Assembly: GCA_946800325.1 (NCBI GenBank)
Contig: OX326958.1
Span: 22,580,414-22,644,413 of the forward strand
Source of the DNA: Luzula sylvatica
Taxonomy: Eukaryota; Streptophyta; Magnoliopsida; Poales; Juncaceae
Length of the DNA stretch: 64,000 nucleotides
Direction: 5' to 3'
Position 1 is the stretch's first letter. Each line of letters opens with the position of its first letter. Of the stretch, positions 1-12,300 are shown one piece after another. A program made the translations under genes and the position numbers. The notes under the pieces were generated by a model. That model saw only the letters and a list, made by a program, of their open reading frames with translations. It was not told the origin of the DNA and ran no database searches.

Positions 1-88
1 TCTGAAAACACTTGGGCCATAAGAGCCACTGCTTGGCTCAGTGAAAGAATCAATTTGTCGGCTCTTATTATTAATAATTAATTATTAA

Positions 89-760
89 TCATACATGGCT
101 GAAATAATAAAGAACCCGACTTTTAAAAAAAATATGGCACCAGTTTTTCAAATTATTATTATTATTATTTGAAGGGTTAATTTCCCAGCTATTTATATTA
201 ATTGGAGATTTATATCTCGATTTTCTTCTGAGAGAACTCGTCGATGCCGACTCAGCATCGTTCTCCTTCAATAAACGCAAGTCAAGCAAAGCTCCATATT
301 GAATCTGAAATTAAATAAAATAAAGAAAAAATATTAAAATCTTCAAATATCACACATATATACCCCCCTTATATATTATATATACCTCTAAAGTGCAATC
401 ATCGTTATAAAGGGACAAATCCTCGAAAGATATAGGCCATTATTGTCATATTCATTGCTGACATCCTCAATTTTGTCTTTTTCAGGAAAAATCGAGCGAG
501 AATGATTAGAAACATATTTTTCGAATCATCTATAACTATATTTGTACCAAAGCCTTCAAATATACAATTTTAGTTTTAATATATTAATAATATAATATAT
601 ACCATCACAGTCGAAACTGACATGGCCAGGGCGTATCGTGACTGGTACGACAACACTTGGCTTCTCGACACCTTCTTTCTCTGAAATTTGACGATTCAAT
701 CTTGATGGAATCTGAGAACTGGTACCATTCGGTACCGAATGATCTTGCACTTCTTTCTGC
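89..760 (-). pseudogene. possible coilin-like 3' end, spliced fragment
   Basis: Three minus-strand segments look like exons. One (about 752-602) encodes a stretch with VVVPVTIRPGHVSF and ends at a GT donor. A second ends at 386 in LSLYNDDCTLE with donor GTATAT. A third starts at 304 after a TTTCAG acceptor and continues in phase as IQYGALLDLRLLKEND. The joins between the second and third are phase-consistent. The RPGH motif and the 'LYxxDxTLE..LLDxRLLK' pattern remind me of the C-terminal part of plant coilin, the Cajal-body scaffold. That identification is from memory and weak. Between the first and second segments I could not find the Tudor-like region expected there, and one piece needs a frameshift, so this is probably a relic or a misread gene. 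The window start cuts off what follows. Confidence 0.3.
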
Positions 761-1763
761 GAATTTAAAAAAAAAAAACATGATTGTTGCCGATATGTTG
801 CATGATAGTACAAATATCTTCTCAAGTTTATCAGAAATGGACTTCTCCATTTCTTGTTATTGGTGCTCCATTATCCTAATAAGGCAAAATATCCACTATT
901 AACATGTCTCCAGTAAGACATGACTGGAAGTGTCCAGTAACACGTTAACGCAATTCGAAAATTCAGTGAACACGGCAACACTAATGATATACGGGTCCTA
1001 TTACACTTTGGTTTCGATCAAATACGATTAAAGTGGTCTGGATCGTCTTTCCAAGACCCGTTAAGTCAGCGAGTCCCATTTAAATTATTGTTAGAGAGAT
1101 CCCTTTCGAGCCCGTACACAGAGAGACTCAATCCACTCCCCACCGTCACCTAAAAAATAAAAAATAATATTTGCTGCATTTTTGCATTCACCGAAATAAA
1201 AAAGAAGTAAATAAATCTCAATAAAAAAAAGAATGATGCCTACAAATAGACAATCTTCTTGCTCTCATTTTTTACAGTAAATAGTAAAACCTAAAAATAC
1301 AATAAATGATAGAACCAATTTTGAATTTTAAACATTTTATATGCATACTGTAAGATTCCTCCTAACAGGCCCTTATGAATTGTCGAAAATTTGCAAAAGA
1401 AAAAAAAACCCCTTCAAATTCAGTCAAATTAAGATATGTAACCCCTAAATTTTGAAAAATATAACAACAAATGCTTAAAATTCAAAAATAAACCTTGTGA
1501 TTCTGAAAATTTGCGCAAAACAACCACAAATTCATGATTTGTTTGCATAAAAGACCTATATTTGCAAAATAGACAACAAATTAACATAATTTCACAAAAT
1601 TGAGCAATTACTGAACAAATTGGTACTAATTCGAGATTGAAATTATGCCTAGGAGTGAACAAATTGGTATTAATTCGTACCAGCAGATGAATTCGTACCA
1701 ACAGAGTGAGAGAAAATTATGACCTGGAAAAATCTGATTCGCCAGATATCTGATTTGGCGATA
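761..1763. other. no recognisable gene
   Basis: AT-rich sequence with short ORFs only. Nothing here could be matched to a family. It may include the 5' side of the minus-strand fragment next to it. Confidence 0.5.
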
Positions 1764-2715
1764 AAAACAGTCTCTTACGCCAGTCCTGTTGGCGTGACGG
1801 CTCTTACGCCAACGGTAAAACTAGGCTCTTACGCCGTTGGCGTTAAAACATGGTTCTTACGCCAGTTATGTTGGCGTTAAAACATGGCTCTTACGCCAGC
1901 TCTGGTGGCGTTAAAAAACGACTCTTACGCCAGCTCTGGTGGCGTTAAAAAACGGCTCTTACGCCAGCTCTGGTGGCGGTAAAACATGGCTCTTTCGCCA
2001 TCTCTGGTGGCGTTAAAAAACGGCTCTTACGCCAGCTCTGGTGGCGTTAAAAAACGGCTCTTACGCCAGCTCTGGTGGCGGTAAAACATGGCTCTTACGC
2101 CAGCTCTGGTGGCGTTAAAAATCGGCTCTTACGCCATCTCTGGTGGCGTTAAAAAACGGCTCTTACGCCAGCTCTGGTGGCGGTAAAACATGGCTCTTAC
2201 GCCATCTCTGGTGGCGTTAAAAAACGGCTCTTACGCCAGCTCTGGTGGCGTTAAAAAACGGCTCTTACGCCGGCTCTGGTGGCGGTAAAACATGGCTCTT
2301 ACGCCATCTCTGGTGGCGTTAAAAATCGGCTCTTACGCCATCTCTGGTGGCGTTAAAAAACGGCTCTTACGCCAGCTCTGGTGGCGGTAAAACATGGCTC
2401 TTACGCCATCTCTGGTGGCGTTAAAAAACGGCTCTTACGCCAGCTCTGGTGGCGGTAAAACATGGCTCTTACGCCAGCTCTGGTGGCGTTAAAAAACGGC
2501 TCTTACGCCATCTCTGGTGGCGTTACAAAACGGCTCTTACGCCAGCTCTGGTGGCGGTAACACATGGCTCTTACGCCATCTGTGGTGGCGGTAAAACATG
2601 GCTCTTACGCCTGGTGGCGGTAAAACATGGCTCTTACGCCAGCTCGGATGGCGGTAAAACCCTCTTACGCCAACTCCGGTGACGGTAAAATCTAGGCTCT
2701 TACGCCAGCTGGACG
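1764..2715. repeat. minisatellite, 34-bp units, about 27 copies
   Basis: Head-to-tail array whose regular part (about 1890-2600) repeats every 34 bp around GGCTCTTACGCCAGCTCTGG followed by TGGCG and TTAAAAAA or GTAAAACA. Two alternating unit types (GGCGTTAAAAAAC and GGCGGTAAAACAT) are intermixed rather than blocked. Each unit holds the inverted pair TTACGCCA / TGGCGTTAA, so every copy can fold into a small hairpin. Units at the two edges are more degenerate. An open frame runs through part of it only because 34-bp units happen to avoid stops there. Confidence 0.9.
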
Positions 2716-3364
2716 GTTATATCAAAATAAACATCAGCGTACGAGAAACCAATTCCAGATTATCACATTCATGTCCGAGAAACCAATTCCCAACTTTGAC
2801 AACTTGGTTTAATATTGGACAGCTGTTGTACCTTAGCTCGTCATTTTAAATCTCAGCCCAAGAAATGTACTCATCTTCTTCCTCCTCCGACCTTTCTTCT
2901 CTGCGATTTCTTCATCCATCGAATGTCGTCTCCATTAGAGGGTGAGTTACTCGATTCTCATCCTTCCTCTTCGTATTGTCTACTTCTACTTTGAACCCAT
3001 TTTCTAATTTCTGCTTTTCCTCTTTTCTCTGAGTTCTCCTGTAAATCTCCCACGTTTGTCATATTTCTTCAATTAAGCTCCATGTTGGCCTTCTCTCATC
3101 ACTGAAGACTCTTCGACACCTCTCCTTCCACACGCCATGAACAAAAAAACGGTAATTACCTCTTTCGTCTTTTTATGGAAGCATTCTAAATATGTTTCCT
3201 TTAATTGTTTTAACCATTTTGATTTTTGATAAAAGTTTGAAGAATCAAAGCCCAAGCCCATTATTGATCAAACCCAGTTCTCTCTCTCTCTTCTCTCTCT
3301 CTCTCTTTAATGACGAAAATCTAGGATTCGGAGAGAAGTGAAGAGCAAAATTGGAAGCTTTACG

Positions 3365-4227
3365 ATGATGAAGGGAAGAAGACTTAGTGGGAGGGGAGAA
3401 GAGTTGAGTACACATTCATTTGGGCCTCTAGGAGACGATGTAATTATAGAACACAGGCTTCTGACACGGACCACCACCACAAAGGGCGAGCCACCATTGA
3501 AGAAGCTTCAGAAGAAATTCACGGCAATTGTGAAGGAGCTAGACAAGGATTCTGAAAGTAGCATTGCCGATTGCGAGAAATTCTACAAGTCGTTTTTGCA
3601 AGAAATCGCGACTTTCGAGGTGCCCCTTTTGTCTTTTGAAGAGCAAAGCAGTCGTGGATGCTAATCTCAGAGAGAAGGAAAGTTTCAACGAGTTACAACA
3701 CGAAATGAAGACTCATATTTCACAGGTACGGCTTTCTAGTTTCTAGACTCTCAATTCCGATACCAATCTGGTACCGAATCGATATTCTTCCTGTAGGCTA
3801 AGTTGGAGATAGAGGAGTTGAAGAAAAAATTAGAGGAGAGCAAGGCGGAGAGACGGCAGGAGGAGGAATGTGAGGCCGTCAGAAAGCTCGTTTCTTCGTG
3901 GCCCCCACGTTCAGAGACTGAGAGAATCATCGCAAATCTCGAAACCGAGATCGCGGATCTCGAGGCGGATGATTCGTCCTGCGTCAGGACCATCGATCTC
4001 AGACGCAAGCAGTTCTCTCTCCTCCTCCACGTGGTACTAATAATGTTTTCGAGAATATGAATATAAATTTGGACGGCACGTTATGATTATTCTGTGTTTT
4101 ATCATGGGTTGAAGAATTGCAAAATACTTTAATAGAAGACGAGCAGAGAAGCTTATTAGATGAACAAAAGACGAGCGCGGAAGAACATAGCGGTGCTGGC
4201 CGCTCTGACGCCATGGACGTAGATTAG
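3365..4227 (+). pseudogene. THO7: THO complex subunit 7-like gene, disabled
   Basis: The reading frame pieces match plant THO7/THOC7, a coiled-coil subunit of the THO/TREX complex that packages nascent mRNA for export. Exon 1 starts [12 protein letters not shown] (3365 or 3368) and carries [20 protein letters not shown] and [10 protein letters not shown], both typical of the family. Exon 2 (from 3798, after CTGTAG) reads [18 protein letters not shown] and runs to LLLHV at a GTACTA donor. The last exon reads VEELQNT...DAMDVD and stops at 4225-4227. Two defects are visible. A 7-bp tandem insertion (3632-3638, TCTTTTG) shifts the frame between VPLL and [14 protein letters not shown]. The base pair before the last exon is GG where AG is needed, with no other AG in the short intron. 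Coding similarity is otherwise good, so the damage is recent. A functional copy presumably exists elsewhere. Confidence 0.75.
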
Positions 4228-5800
4228 TTCGTACTTATTGGAGTGCCTGGAAGGACACGAAGATCCCAACTCGATCTAAGGGTTCTCTCTTCCATTTTTG
4301 TATTCTCTCTCTTTGTAGGGGTATTTTTGATATTTTTAGTTTTGAACTAGCATCAGATTATGTGATATAAAAAACTCATTTTCTATTTTTGTGGAATTTT
4401 CATAGATTTTATTTCGAATTTTTGTGTTTTGTGAAAATCTGTCTCTGACCTGTTTTGTAAACATCATATCTACATTTTTAGATCTAGACAAAATAATTCA
4501 TAAATACCATTTCGTAGTCCTTACTGTGTAGTTTTATTGGGTGAAACCCTCGTCTCATATGGAGCCATAATGACTAAGTTATTCAAGTTTGAAAACTACT
4601 AAAAAATATATTATGAAATCATTACTGTACTAAACTGTAAATCGACATTTTCTCTTATTTTGTTGGCTAAATTTTGTGTATTTGTAGACCTTACCAAATC
4701 AAACCAATAACATCACTGAATGGAATTTGTACTATTTGTACTTTAGTTTCATTAGAAACTTACCTCACATCATTTGGACTTAAATTGAGTTAATTATGTC
4801 TATTTGAATACTGCGGAAAATCAAACCCTAATTGGATTGTTCTGTAAATCTGCCTAAATCTGTTCACTGTACTGTTTTGTTCATCATTGTTCTTGCATTT
4901 TGAAATCTTGAATAGAAAAATAAAATATGTCATGCTTTAGATCTCTTGTTCTAGTTTAAGTAGAAACTTGTCTCATTCCATTTGAATTTTGAAGTTATTT
5001 ACAATTTACTGTGAATTATTGAAATTGTAAGATTTTACTGAATTTTCACTGGGTTTTTCTGCAAAAGTACAAAGGACTATATTGTAAAACTGTCATATCT
5101 TTTTATTGGTAACTCCAATTTGTACCCAGCTTGTTTTTCTGAATTCAGTATAGTTTCAGGAATGTTTGTGCAAAGTTTGAGAACTCAATTCGAAAATTAA
5201 AATTAATCATATATTTAATTGTGATCAATTGGACCTTATGTTTGGAAATTGTGTAGCACACACTGTTTTTAATCTGAAATTGAAATTTGGACCATACACT
5301 TGTGTGTGTTTAATATACCTTGTGATAAATTTTGGTGAATTTTTTAGTTAAGAAAAGACTTGTGAAATTAAATAATCTTGTAGTACACCGTATTTCTTTG
5401 AGGATCGATGCCCTATTCTTATCATCATACTAAGTTTAGAAAATTAATAAATGTGTTGAAACTCTCGGAATTAGGACATTAAAACGACACTAAAAGAATC
5501 GAGTTTTCAGCTGTGCAACCAATTACCAGACCATCACACATTCCTCTCAACTTATGCTTTTTTTATTATTGGACCGAACCGTAACCGTATCTACAAAATA
5601 TTCGTATTCGAATAAAAATATTTGTATCCGAACGGATGTCGGATATGAATACGGATATATTTCGGATAAGTAAACAATTTTATTTGCGGATACGGATATA
5701 AATATACAAATAATATCAATATCCGAATACATATACCAAGGATGATCCATAATGTGTCCCACCTTTTGACATGTAGCGCATCTGTATCCCCTCAAACTTT
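4228..5800. other. intergenic, AT-rich
   Basis: No gene seen. A short stretch near 5580-5740 is rich in TATCCGA/TCGGATA repeats, like a small palindromic relic. A minus-strand peptide there with CATCQKVGH resembles a zinc knuckle but is too short to call. Confidence 0.5.
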
Positions 5801-5804
5801 CTAA

Positions 5805-6400
5805 TATGCGGACGATACAATAATATTCTTCGAGGCTCGCCTGGCGAATTTGTGAAATATTAGGATGTCCGAATAAGATCGGTACCGATTACGAGATTGC
5901 AAATCAATTACGACAAATCCGTGTTAGTCCCTATAGCGGTACCGGAAACTCACCACCATATCATCCAACAAATATTAGAAGCCCGAAAAAAAGTTTGCTA
6001 CTAAAATATTCAGAACTACCTTAGCTATAAGGAAGCCTTGCAAAATAGTTTTCCAACCTCTAATGATAACATTCCAAAAGAGATTGACTAATGAAAAAGG
6101 AGGCTACTATCTCTAGGTGGGCGACTAACCCTCGCAAAGTCGGTCCTTAACGCCCTCCCAATTCATGCTTAATAAAGTCAATAGAATTACTAGGAGCTTT
6201 GGATGGAAAGGAAAGACTCTTGTTCGGCCGGGGCATGTTTAGTAAAATGGGAACGGGTATGCCTTCCAACTACCAATGGAGGTCTCGATTTGGCCCACCT
6301 TGAAACAAAGAATGATGTCCTACTTCCAAAATAGTTGGGATTGGTACAGAGGCCGAATGATGGCATTTGGTACAAAACAATACAAACAGTTTATGGGGTA
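5805..6400 (+). pseudogene. LINE reverse transcriptase fragment
   Basis: Plus-strand translations in shifting frames show hallmark pieces of a plant L1-type LINE ORF2: ADDTIIFFEARLANL (the ADD catalytic-box end), NYDKSVLVPIAVPETHHH, RLTLAKSVLNALPIHA, and LVKWERVCLPTTNGGLDLAH. They occur in the correct order for the C-terminal half of reverse transcriptase. Stops and frameshifts interrupt it throughout, so it is a dead 5'-truncated copy. Confidence 0.8.
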
Positions 6401-6764
6401 TCGTGCGAGATATCCATCCATAACATCCCGAGGAAATCCACTTCATTCTTTGTAAAAGACATGGTTAAAATGGGTAACTCTCTCGAGGAAATCCACTTCA
6501 CACTGGTAATAATTATCATTGGACAATTATACTTTTTCTCTTCATTTTCCTCACAATTCCCCTACACTAATTAATTTCATAATTAACAAAGTGGATTAAT
6601 AATTAATTCATGGTTACTAAAAATTTAATATGAAATTAAGGTCCATACTAATTAATGATTAATCTTAAATATTTAAAAATAGTTAATTATGAATTAATCG
6701 TTAATCCAAAATACTAATTATTAAATTAATCATGAATTATTATTGTGGAGGAATCTCAGCAACA

Positions 6765-6765
<1 letters not shown>

Positions 6766-6808
<43 letters not shown>
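6766..6808. repeat. (TA)n microsatellite
   Basis: An uninterrupted run of about 21 AT dinucleotides. Confidence 0.95.
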
Positions 6809-6811
<3 letters not shown>

Positions 6812-7449
6812 CTCATTATCATTCAACATGACAACTCATGCAGGTTCGTCCGACTCTGTAACAGCTTTATTCTCTCATGCAATAATAATGAACCGAATGC
6901 ATCATCTGCATGAGTATGATCCTATTGGCATACTATAACAGAATAACTTTTGAATGATCATTGTCTATAAATAAACCAACTAAAAAATTGTACACGTCCA
7001 AATGCTTAAGATTTTCATATTAAATACAATTTATTATAATATTAGATATTAGATATTGGAAGGAATCAATTTTATGTCGTGAGTGGAGAAAACAAATAAT
7101 CTTCACAATTTAATTTATATCTTATATACAATTTAAGTAAAACACATTGTTTTCACCTGAAGAAACAAGGGTGAGCAATATTGTTCTTAATGGGTGCATG
7201 AAAAATACGAGAACAAAAAGCCGTAGGATATTTCAAAAAAAAACCAAAACACCCCAAAAAAACGGGGATAAAAACTTTAGAAGAGGCCAAGACTTGGAGC
7301 CAACTAATCATTAGGCTCACATTTACACATTGGCAATGTAAAACAAACTTTGTAATTAATCAATTGCCTAAACTTCAAAAAGATTTTTTTTTCTGAAGGA
7401 AGGTAACTCTCATTTATATTGAAAAAAAAGAAAATCAAAGTTTAATTAC

Positions 7450-7625
7450 TCTAGGAATAGGTGAGCGAAGGTTTCGTTGTCAGAGGCACAGCAAATGCAT
7501 CTCGATCGAGTTATGTGGCCAGTCTTTTTTGGCGAGATTATCCGTTGTGAGCAATTTATTATGAAAAGTAAGCCACGCAAAAAACTTTACCTTGGTGGGA
7601 TATTTCGTTTTCCAAAAGGAGAAGT
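7450..7625 (-). pseudogene. LINE zf-RVT domain fragment
   Basis: Read on the minus strand the segment gives KVKFFAWLTFHNKLLTTDNL followed by AKKDWPHNS and, after a frame change, ICICCASDNETFAHL. This is the zinc-binding domain downstream of LINE reverse transcriptase (pattern W-P-H-N..C-x2-C..ET..HL). It lies opposite in strand to the LINE fragment upstream, so it comes from a different insertion. The open frame on the plus strand over it is a shadow. Confidence 0.7.
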
Positions 7626-8499
7626 TTTAAATACATGTTGCCTTTTTGTGGATGTTTTAATATTTGTATTTTTCACTACATACAAAAAAATTGAGTTCAG
7701 ACTGAGTCGAGTTCGGGACTTCATGTTAAAAAGCATGAACTGTTCACCCTACCTCGTGATAAAGAGCGTGAACTCTTTCACCATCTGTGCTACAAAGTGT
7801 TTGTGATTATACATGATTTTTAATATATTTATAAAACTGTGACACACGTCTGGATAAGACAGAAAGTCTATATTTTTAATAAGGGGAGTTCTATCATACA
7901 CCAATTTTGCTTATGATATGTCAATTTTCAAGGATATTTTGTGTAATGATTAATTAATGAGTATTTAAAGTAATTTTTTTAAGTGTATTTATCAACAAAT
8001 GATATGCTAAATAAGAAATTTGAATTGTTCATGAAAGAAAAAATATATATAAAAAGAAAAATTTATGATACACCCTTCAAAATATCCAAAATACCTTTTT
8101 GAAGGGATGTATGATAGAACTCCGCTTTTAATAATATAGTATAATAATATAATTACAACGGACCAAATTACGATATTTAGGTAGAAATTAGTTCGCAATT
8201 TTTTTATTTTGAAGATCACTTCATTCATCAAAAATGTTACAGGTCCCGAATCAATTCACAGATCAAATCTTTATAAAAAATAATCAATAATAGTGGGACC
8301 CAGATCAAATTCATACATAAAAAGTTCATTCGAGATTTGTTCGGGGGATTACTTATGTGGGTGTAGCATTTCTGTTTTTATAACGAACTTGATATTTTCA
8401 TGGTTGAAAAAATATTCAATTCAAATTGAATAAAGATTCATTAATTGGTATTCAAATGTACAATTTGGAAAGCAAAAAACAATAAATATTGTCTTTTCG

Positions 8500-8584
8500 G
8501 AGAATAACTATATAACTTGTACAAGTTGCCTTTCTTTTTTGCTTGAAGATTTTTAACCATCAGATCGCATCAAGATGTGTGCAA
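8500..8584 (+). repeat. left TIR of the MULE
   Basis: 85-bp terminal inverted repeat; partner at 13095-13179. Contains CTTGTACAAG, itself palindromic. Confidence 0.92.
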
Positions 8585-8740
8585 TTAAGTGCTCACGTTA
8601 AAAAATTTGTTAAAATTTTTGTCTGTTAAATAATTTGTCTTTCCGTTAGTTTACACCTTCCTATTACAGCTCTCGTTACACCTTCCTATTACTGCTTCAA
8701 TCAAAACAGAGCACTGCCGCTCATTACACCTTCCTAATAC

Positions 8741-8742
<2 letters not shown>

Positions 8743-8794
<52 letters not shown>

Positions 8795-8841
8795 CTCGAT
8801 CGCTCGCCTCTCTCTCTCTCCTCTCTCTCTCCTCTCTCTGG

Positions 8842-8897
<56 letters not shown>
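8743..8897. repeat. interrupted (CT)n tract
   Basis: Two long CT runs separated by about 50 bp of CT-rich sequence. It lies inside the MULE, 240-390 bp upstream of the transposase start, and could be part of its promoter or 5' leader. Confidence 0.9.
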
Positions 8898-8899
<2 letters not shown>

Positions 8900-9132
8900 C
8901 ATCTTCCCGGTACAACAACCAAAAAGAACTCTCTCTTTTGCAGTCTTCTTGGTGCAGCACCCCCCTGGACTGCTAATTATTCAATTAACATAAAAAAGTG
9001 TGTGTGTCGTTGATTTATTCAAATTTTACAAAATAGTCATTATTTTTTGAACTGTAGACAAAACATATGTTCAATGAAGAAACAATATTTTTTGAAATTG
9101 ACCATGTTATCGTTTTCATTCTTTAGCAGGTC

Positions 9133-11449
9133 ATGGAGCACGTTTCTTCGTCTTCGAGAACCGATTTTTGTTCGGATGATTCACGTGATGATGATACCGC
9201 AGAATTAATCGAGGTATTTATAATTTGTATCATTATACGCTCAATTTAATCCCTGGTTTAATATATGTATGTCATCGATGGTGCAGCCCCTTGATGATAT
9301 AATGTCGAATATGACAACAAATTCTTCCGAACCTTGTGTGGGCATGGAATTCGAGCATGAAGAAGATGCTTACCAATTTTACAATAATTACGCTCTCAAA
9401 ACCGGATTTAGTGTTCGAAAAAATAATCGTTACATTTCGACAAAAACAGGAAAATGCACTACCTATAGATTCGTTTGCTCGAAAGAGGGAAAACCACCGA
9501 CAGCCAAAACCACGCCACAACGGGAAACCTCAACTCAGAAGACCGGTTGTATGGCTTCATTGAACATTAAGCTACACGGGGATGAGAAATGGAAAATAAG
9601 CAAATTAAACAAGGATCATAACCATGAATTAATTCTAAGTCCTTCGAAACGTCGATGTCTGAAATCTCATAAAGTTATTACGGAAGAACAAAAAGAAGAC
9701 ATTAAATTGCTATGCGACCAAGGTATAAAACCAGCGCAAATTTGGGAATTTTTGGCACAAAAAGCGGGCAGTAGGCGTAAACTATGTTTTTCGATACGAG
9801 ATGTGAGTAATGTGATCGGTGTTGAATATCGAAGATTTTTAGGCGTGGATGTCGAAACTGCCATTTTATGTTTCAACAAAATGAAAGAGAGAGATCCAGA
9901 TTTTTTTTTCGCCATAGATCCCGATAAAAACAATGCGGTGAGAACTATTTTCTGGATCGATGGTCGGTCGAGAAGATCGTATCAAGAGTTTAGTGATGTT
10001 GTCATATTCGATACGACATACTCAACGAATAAATATTCGATGCCTTGTGCACCGTTTATCGGAGTCAACCACCATCTGCAATCGATACCTTTCGGTTGTG
10101 CTTTGATTCGCGACGAGCAAAGAACGACATTTGAGTGGCTGTTTGATACATGGCTACAAGCAATGCATCACAAGCATCCAAAGGCAATTATTACGGATCA
10201 AGATCCGGCTATGAAAATTGCCATTGCTACAATGTTTCCCGCTACAGTACATCGATGTTGTCAGTGGCATGTGATGCGAAAGGCGACGGAACATCTCGCC
10301 AACGAATTTTCTAAAGAAAACGGACTAAAAGAGGATTTATTGAATTGCATAAACCAAACATTAACGATTGCAGAGTTTGAAGAAAATTGGTCGAACATGA
10401 TTAGAACTTATAATTTGAGAGAGCATAAGCATCTTAAATTAATGTTTACTAAGCGTGATCAATGGGTACCGGCATATTTTAGGGATACCTTTTTCGCCGA
10501 TATGTGCAGTTCGCAAAGGAGTGAGAGCGGAAATGCAAAACTGAAAATGTACGTTCATTATAACACTCCCATTTATCGGTTCGTAATCCAATTTGAGAAG
10601 ATGAGGGCTGGTATTCATGAAAAAGAGAGCAATTTGGATATTAATAGTACGAATAAAATCCCTAAATTATGGTCGAAGGATAAGATAGAGGAAGATGCGC
10701 GTCGAGTGTACACTAGAAATGTTTTTCGACGTTTCCAGAAAAACATGCAGGATGGTACCGGTTTTAGTGTTGATGTGTTGGAAAACGATTCATTATATGA
10801 GGTTAAATCCATGAAATTCACCACATCACACCACGTAAAAATAGATAAACCAAACATGCAAATTTCATGCGATTGCAAAGGTTTCGAATGCGAGGGTCTA
10901 CTTTGCCCGCACTCCCTGCAAGTTATGCGAAGCATTGGAATGCACTCACTTCCAGACCATTATGTATTGAAGAGGTGGACCAAAGATGTCAATGCAAGTG
11001 CGAAGAGAATTATTTGTTTTGAAGAGGCTGAATTCGATGAACTCCAACCTCATAATTCAGGAGCACTTACCGAGATACAAAAAAAAATAAACTTGGAAGC
11101 ACAAAAATCTAAAGACGCTTATCTAATTGCTTGTAAGAGACTACATGATGTTCTTGGCGAGCTCATCGTGATTAATTGTACGGATAACCATCTAGAAGAT
11201 CAAAACGAAAACCTGACCAGAGATAGCGTGGAACCCGATAGCCCTGAGGTGTTGTTTCGTGACCCGCCGGTATCTCAGTGCAAGGGAAAGAGAAAACCTC
11301 ATCGGTTCAAGCCTCCTGTAGAAATGAAGAAGAAAATGAGGACGTGTAGTCGATGTGGGAAGAAAGAGGGGCATAATAGGAGCACATGCGGGAAAAAGAA
11401 ATTCAGAGGCGACTGCGAAGAGGAAAGAGATAATGATGAACATGAATGA
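9133..11449 (+). CDS. MULE transposase, FAR1/FRS family
   Basis: Two exons, 9133-9213 and 9287-11449, giving 747 aa. The first exon starts at MEHVSSSSRTDF and ends at GAG before GTATTT; the second begins after GTGCAG, both in phase 0. A start at 9269 would lie in the intron. Domains in order: FAR1 DNA-binding zinc domain (about residues 45-140), MULE transposase core with DTTYSTNKY (D269), ITDQD (D331) and SQRSESGN (E440) as the likely DDE triad, SWIM zinc finger CDC...CPH (C555, C557, C567, H569), and a C-terminal knuckle CSRCGKKEGH...C (C714, C717, H723, C728). All expected catalytic and zinc residues are present and the frame is open. FAR1/FHY3/FRS transcription factors share this layout, and on sequence alone it would be annotated as an FRS gene. 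Its position between matching TIRs and a target duplication marks it as the element's own transposase. Confidence 0.9.
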
Positions 11450-12193
11450 GATCATAAGAGAAAAAAATTGCGGTTTGGTTTGGACTTATTAGTAATTCTG
11501 TTTTTGGTTTGGACTTATTTGCATTTTTGTTGATTCAGGGTCTTCTTTGCATTTCTGTTGTTATTGGTTGATTATTTACAATTTTGTTGTTTGCTTTAGA
11601 CTTATTTATAATTTTATTGTTTAAGGGGACTTAGATGCAATTCTGTTGTTTAAGGGGACTTAGACGCAATTATGTTGTTTATGGGGACTTATTTGCAACT
11701 TTGATCTTTGCTTTGTACTTATTTGCAATTCTGGGGTCTTATTTAAAATTTTATTGTTTAAGGGGCTTCGTTGTAAACTGGTTCATGCATTTGATCTAAA
11801 CCCCAATTCAACATATTTTAATACATATCTAAACCCTAATTCGTCGCAATTCTACTGTAAACTGTTACATACATTTGATCTGGTACACGACATACATTCA
11901 ATACATATCTAAACCCTAATTCTGGTACGCATCTCACATTTCATGCAATTCACGACACATTTCATTCAATACACATTTCATTCAACAAATTCGAAACAAT
12001 GTCATATTTCAATATATATTCACTACATATTTACATTCAACCCAACATCTCAATACGCATCTCAATACACATTCCGATACATATATACATTCAATGCATA
12101 TTTACATTCAAACGAACATTTCCCTGCATTTTGGGTCCCATGAAATCCGCAGCCAAGAAGTCGACGAGTGTAGTACAGCGCAGAAGTCCAGCA

Positions 12194-12300
12194 GAGGATT
12201 CCCACCACGATCGAAGCCGACTCCGCATTGAGGATTCCCGCCACGATAGAAGCCGATGCCGCATTGAGGATTCCTGCCACGATCAAAGCCGATGCCGATC
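12194..12300 (+). repeat. three 36-bp tandem repeats
   Basis: Three successive units starting GAGGATTCCC and containing CCACGAT and AAGCCGA, about 36 bp each, in the non-coding 3' part of the MULE. Confidence 0.8.

Noticed and set aside
2449..2682. 77-aa open frame
   Set aside because: Pure translation of the 34-bp minisatellite; no start context or family.
1764..2715. CRISPR-like array of repeats
   Set aside because: Units are contiguous 34-mers without unique spacers, in a plant genome.
2920..2948. Possible tiny first exon ATGTCGTCTCCATTAGAGG before GTGAGT
   Set aside because: A good donor, but no matching acceptor exon could be identified; may be part of a 5' leader.
5547..5795. Zinc-knuckle-like peptide CATCQKVGH on the minus strand
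   Set aside because: Too short, no Gag context on either side.
7477..7806. 109-aa plus-strand frame
   Set aside because: Shadow of a LINE zinc-domain fragment that reads on the minus strand.
8651..8960. Open frames rich in Arg-Glu on the minus strand
   Set aside because: They are translations of the (CT)n/(GA)n tract and stop-free by composition.
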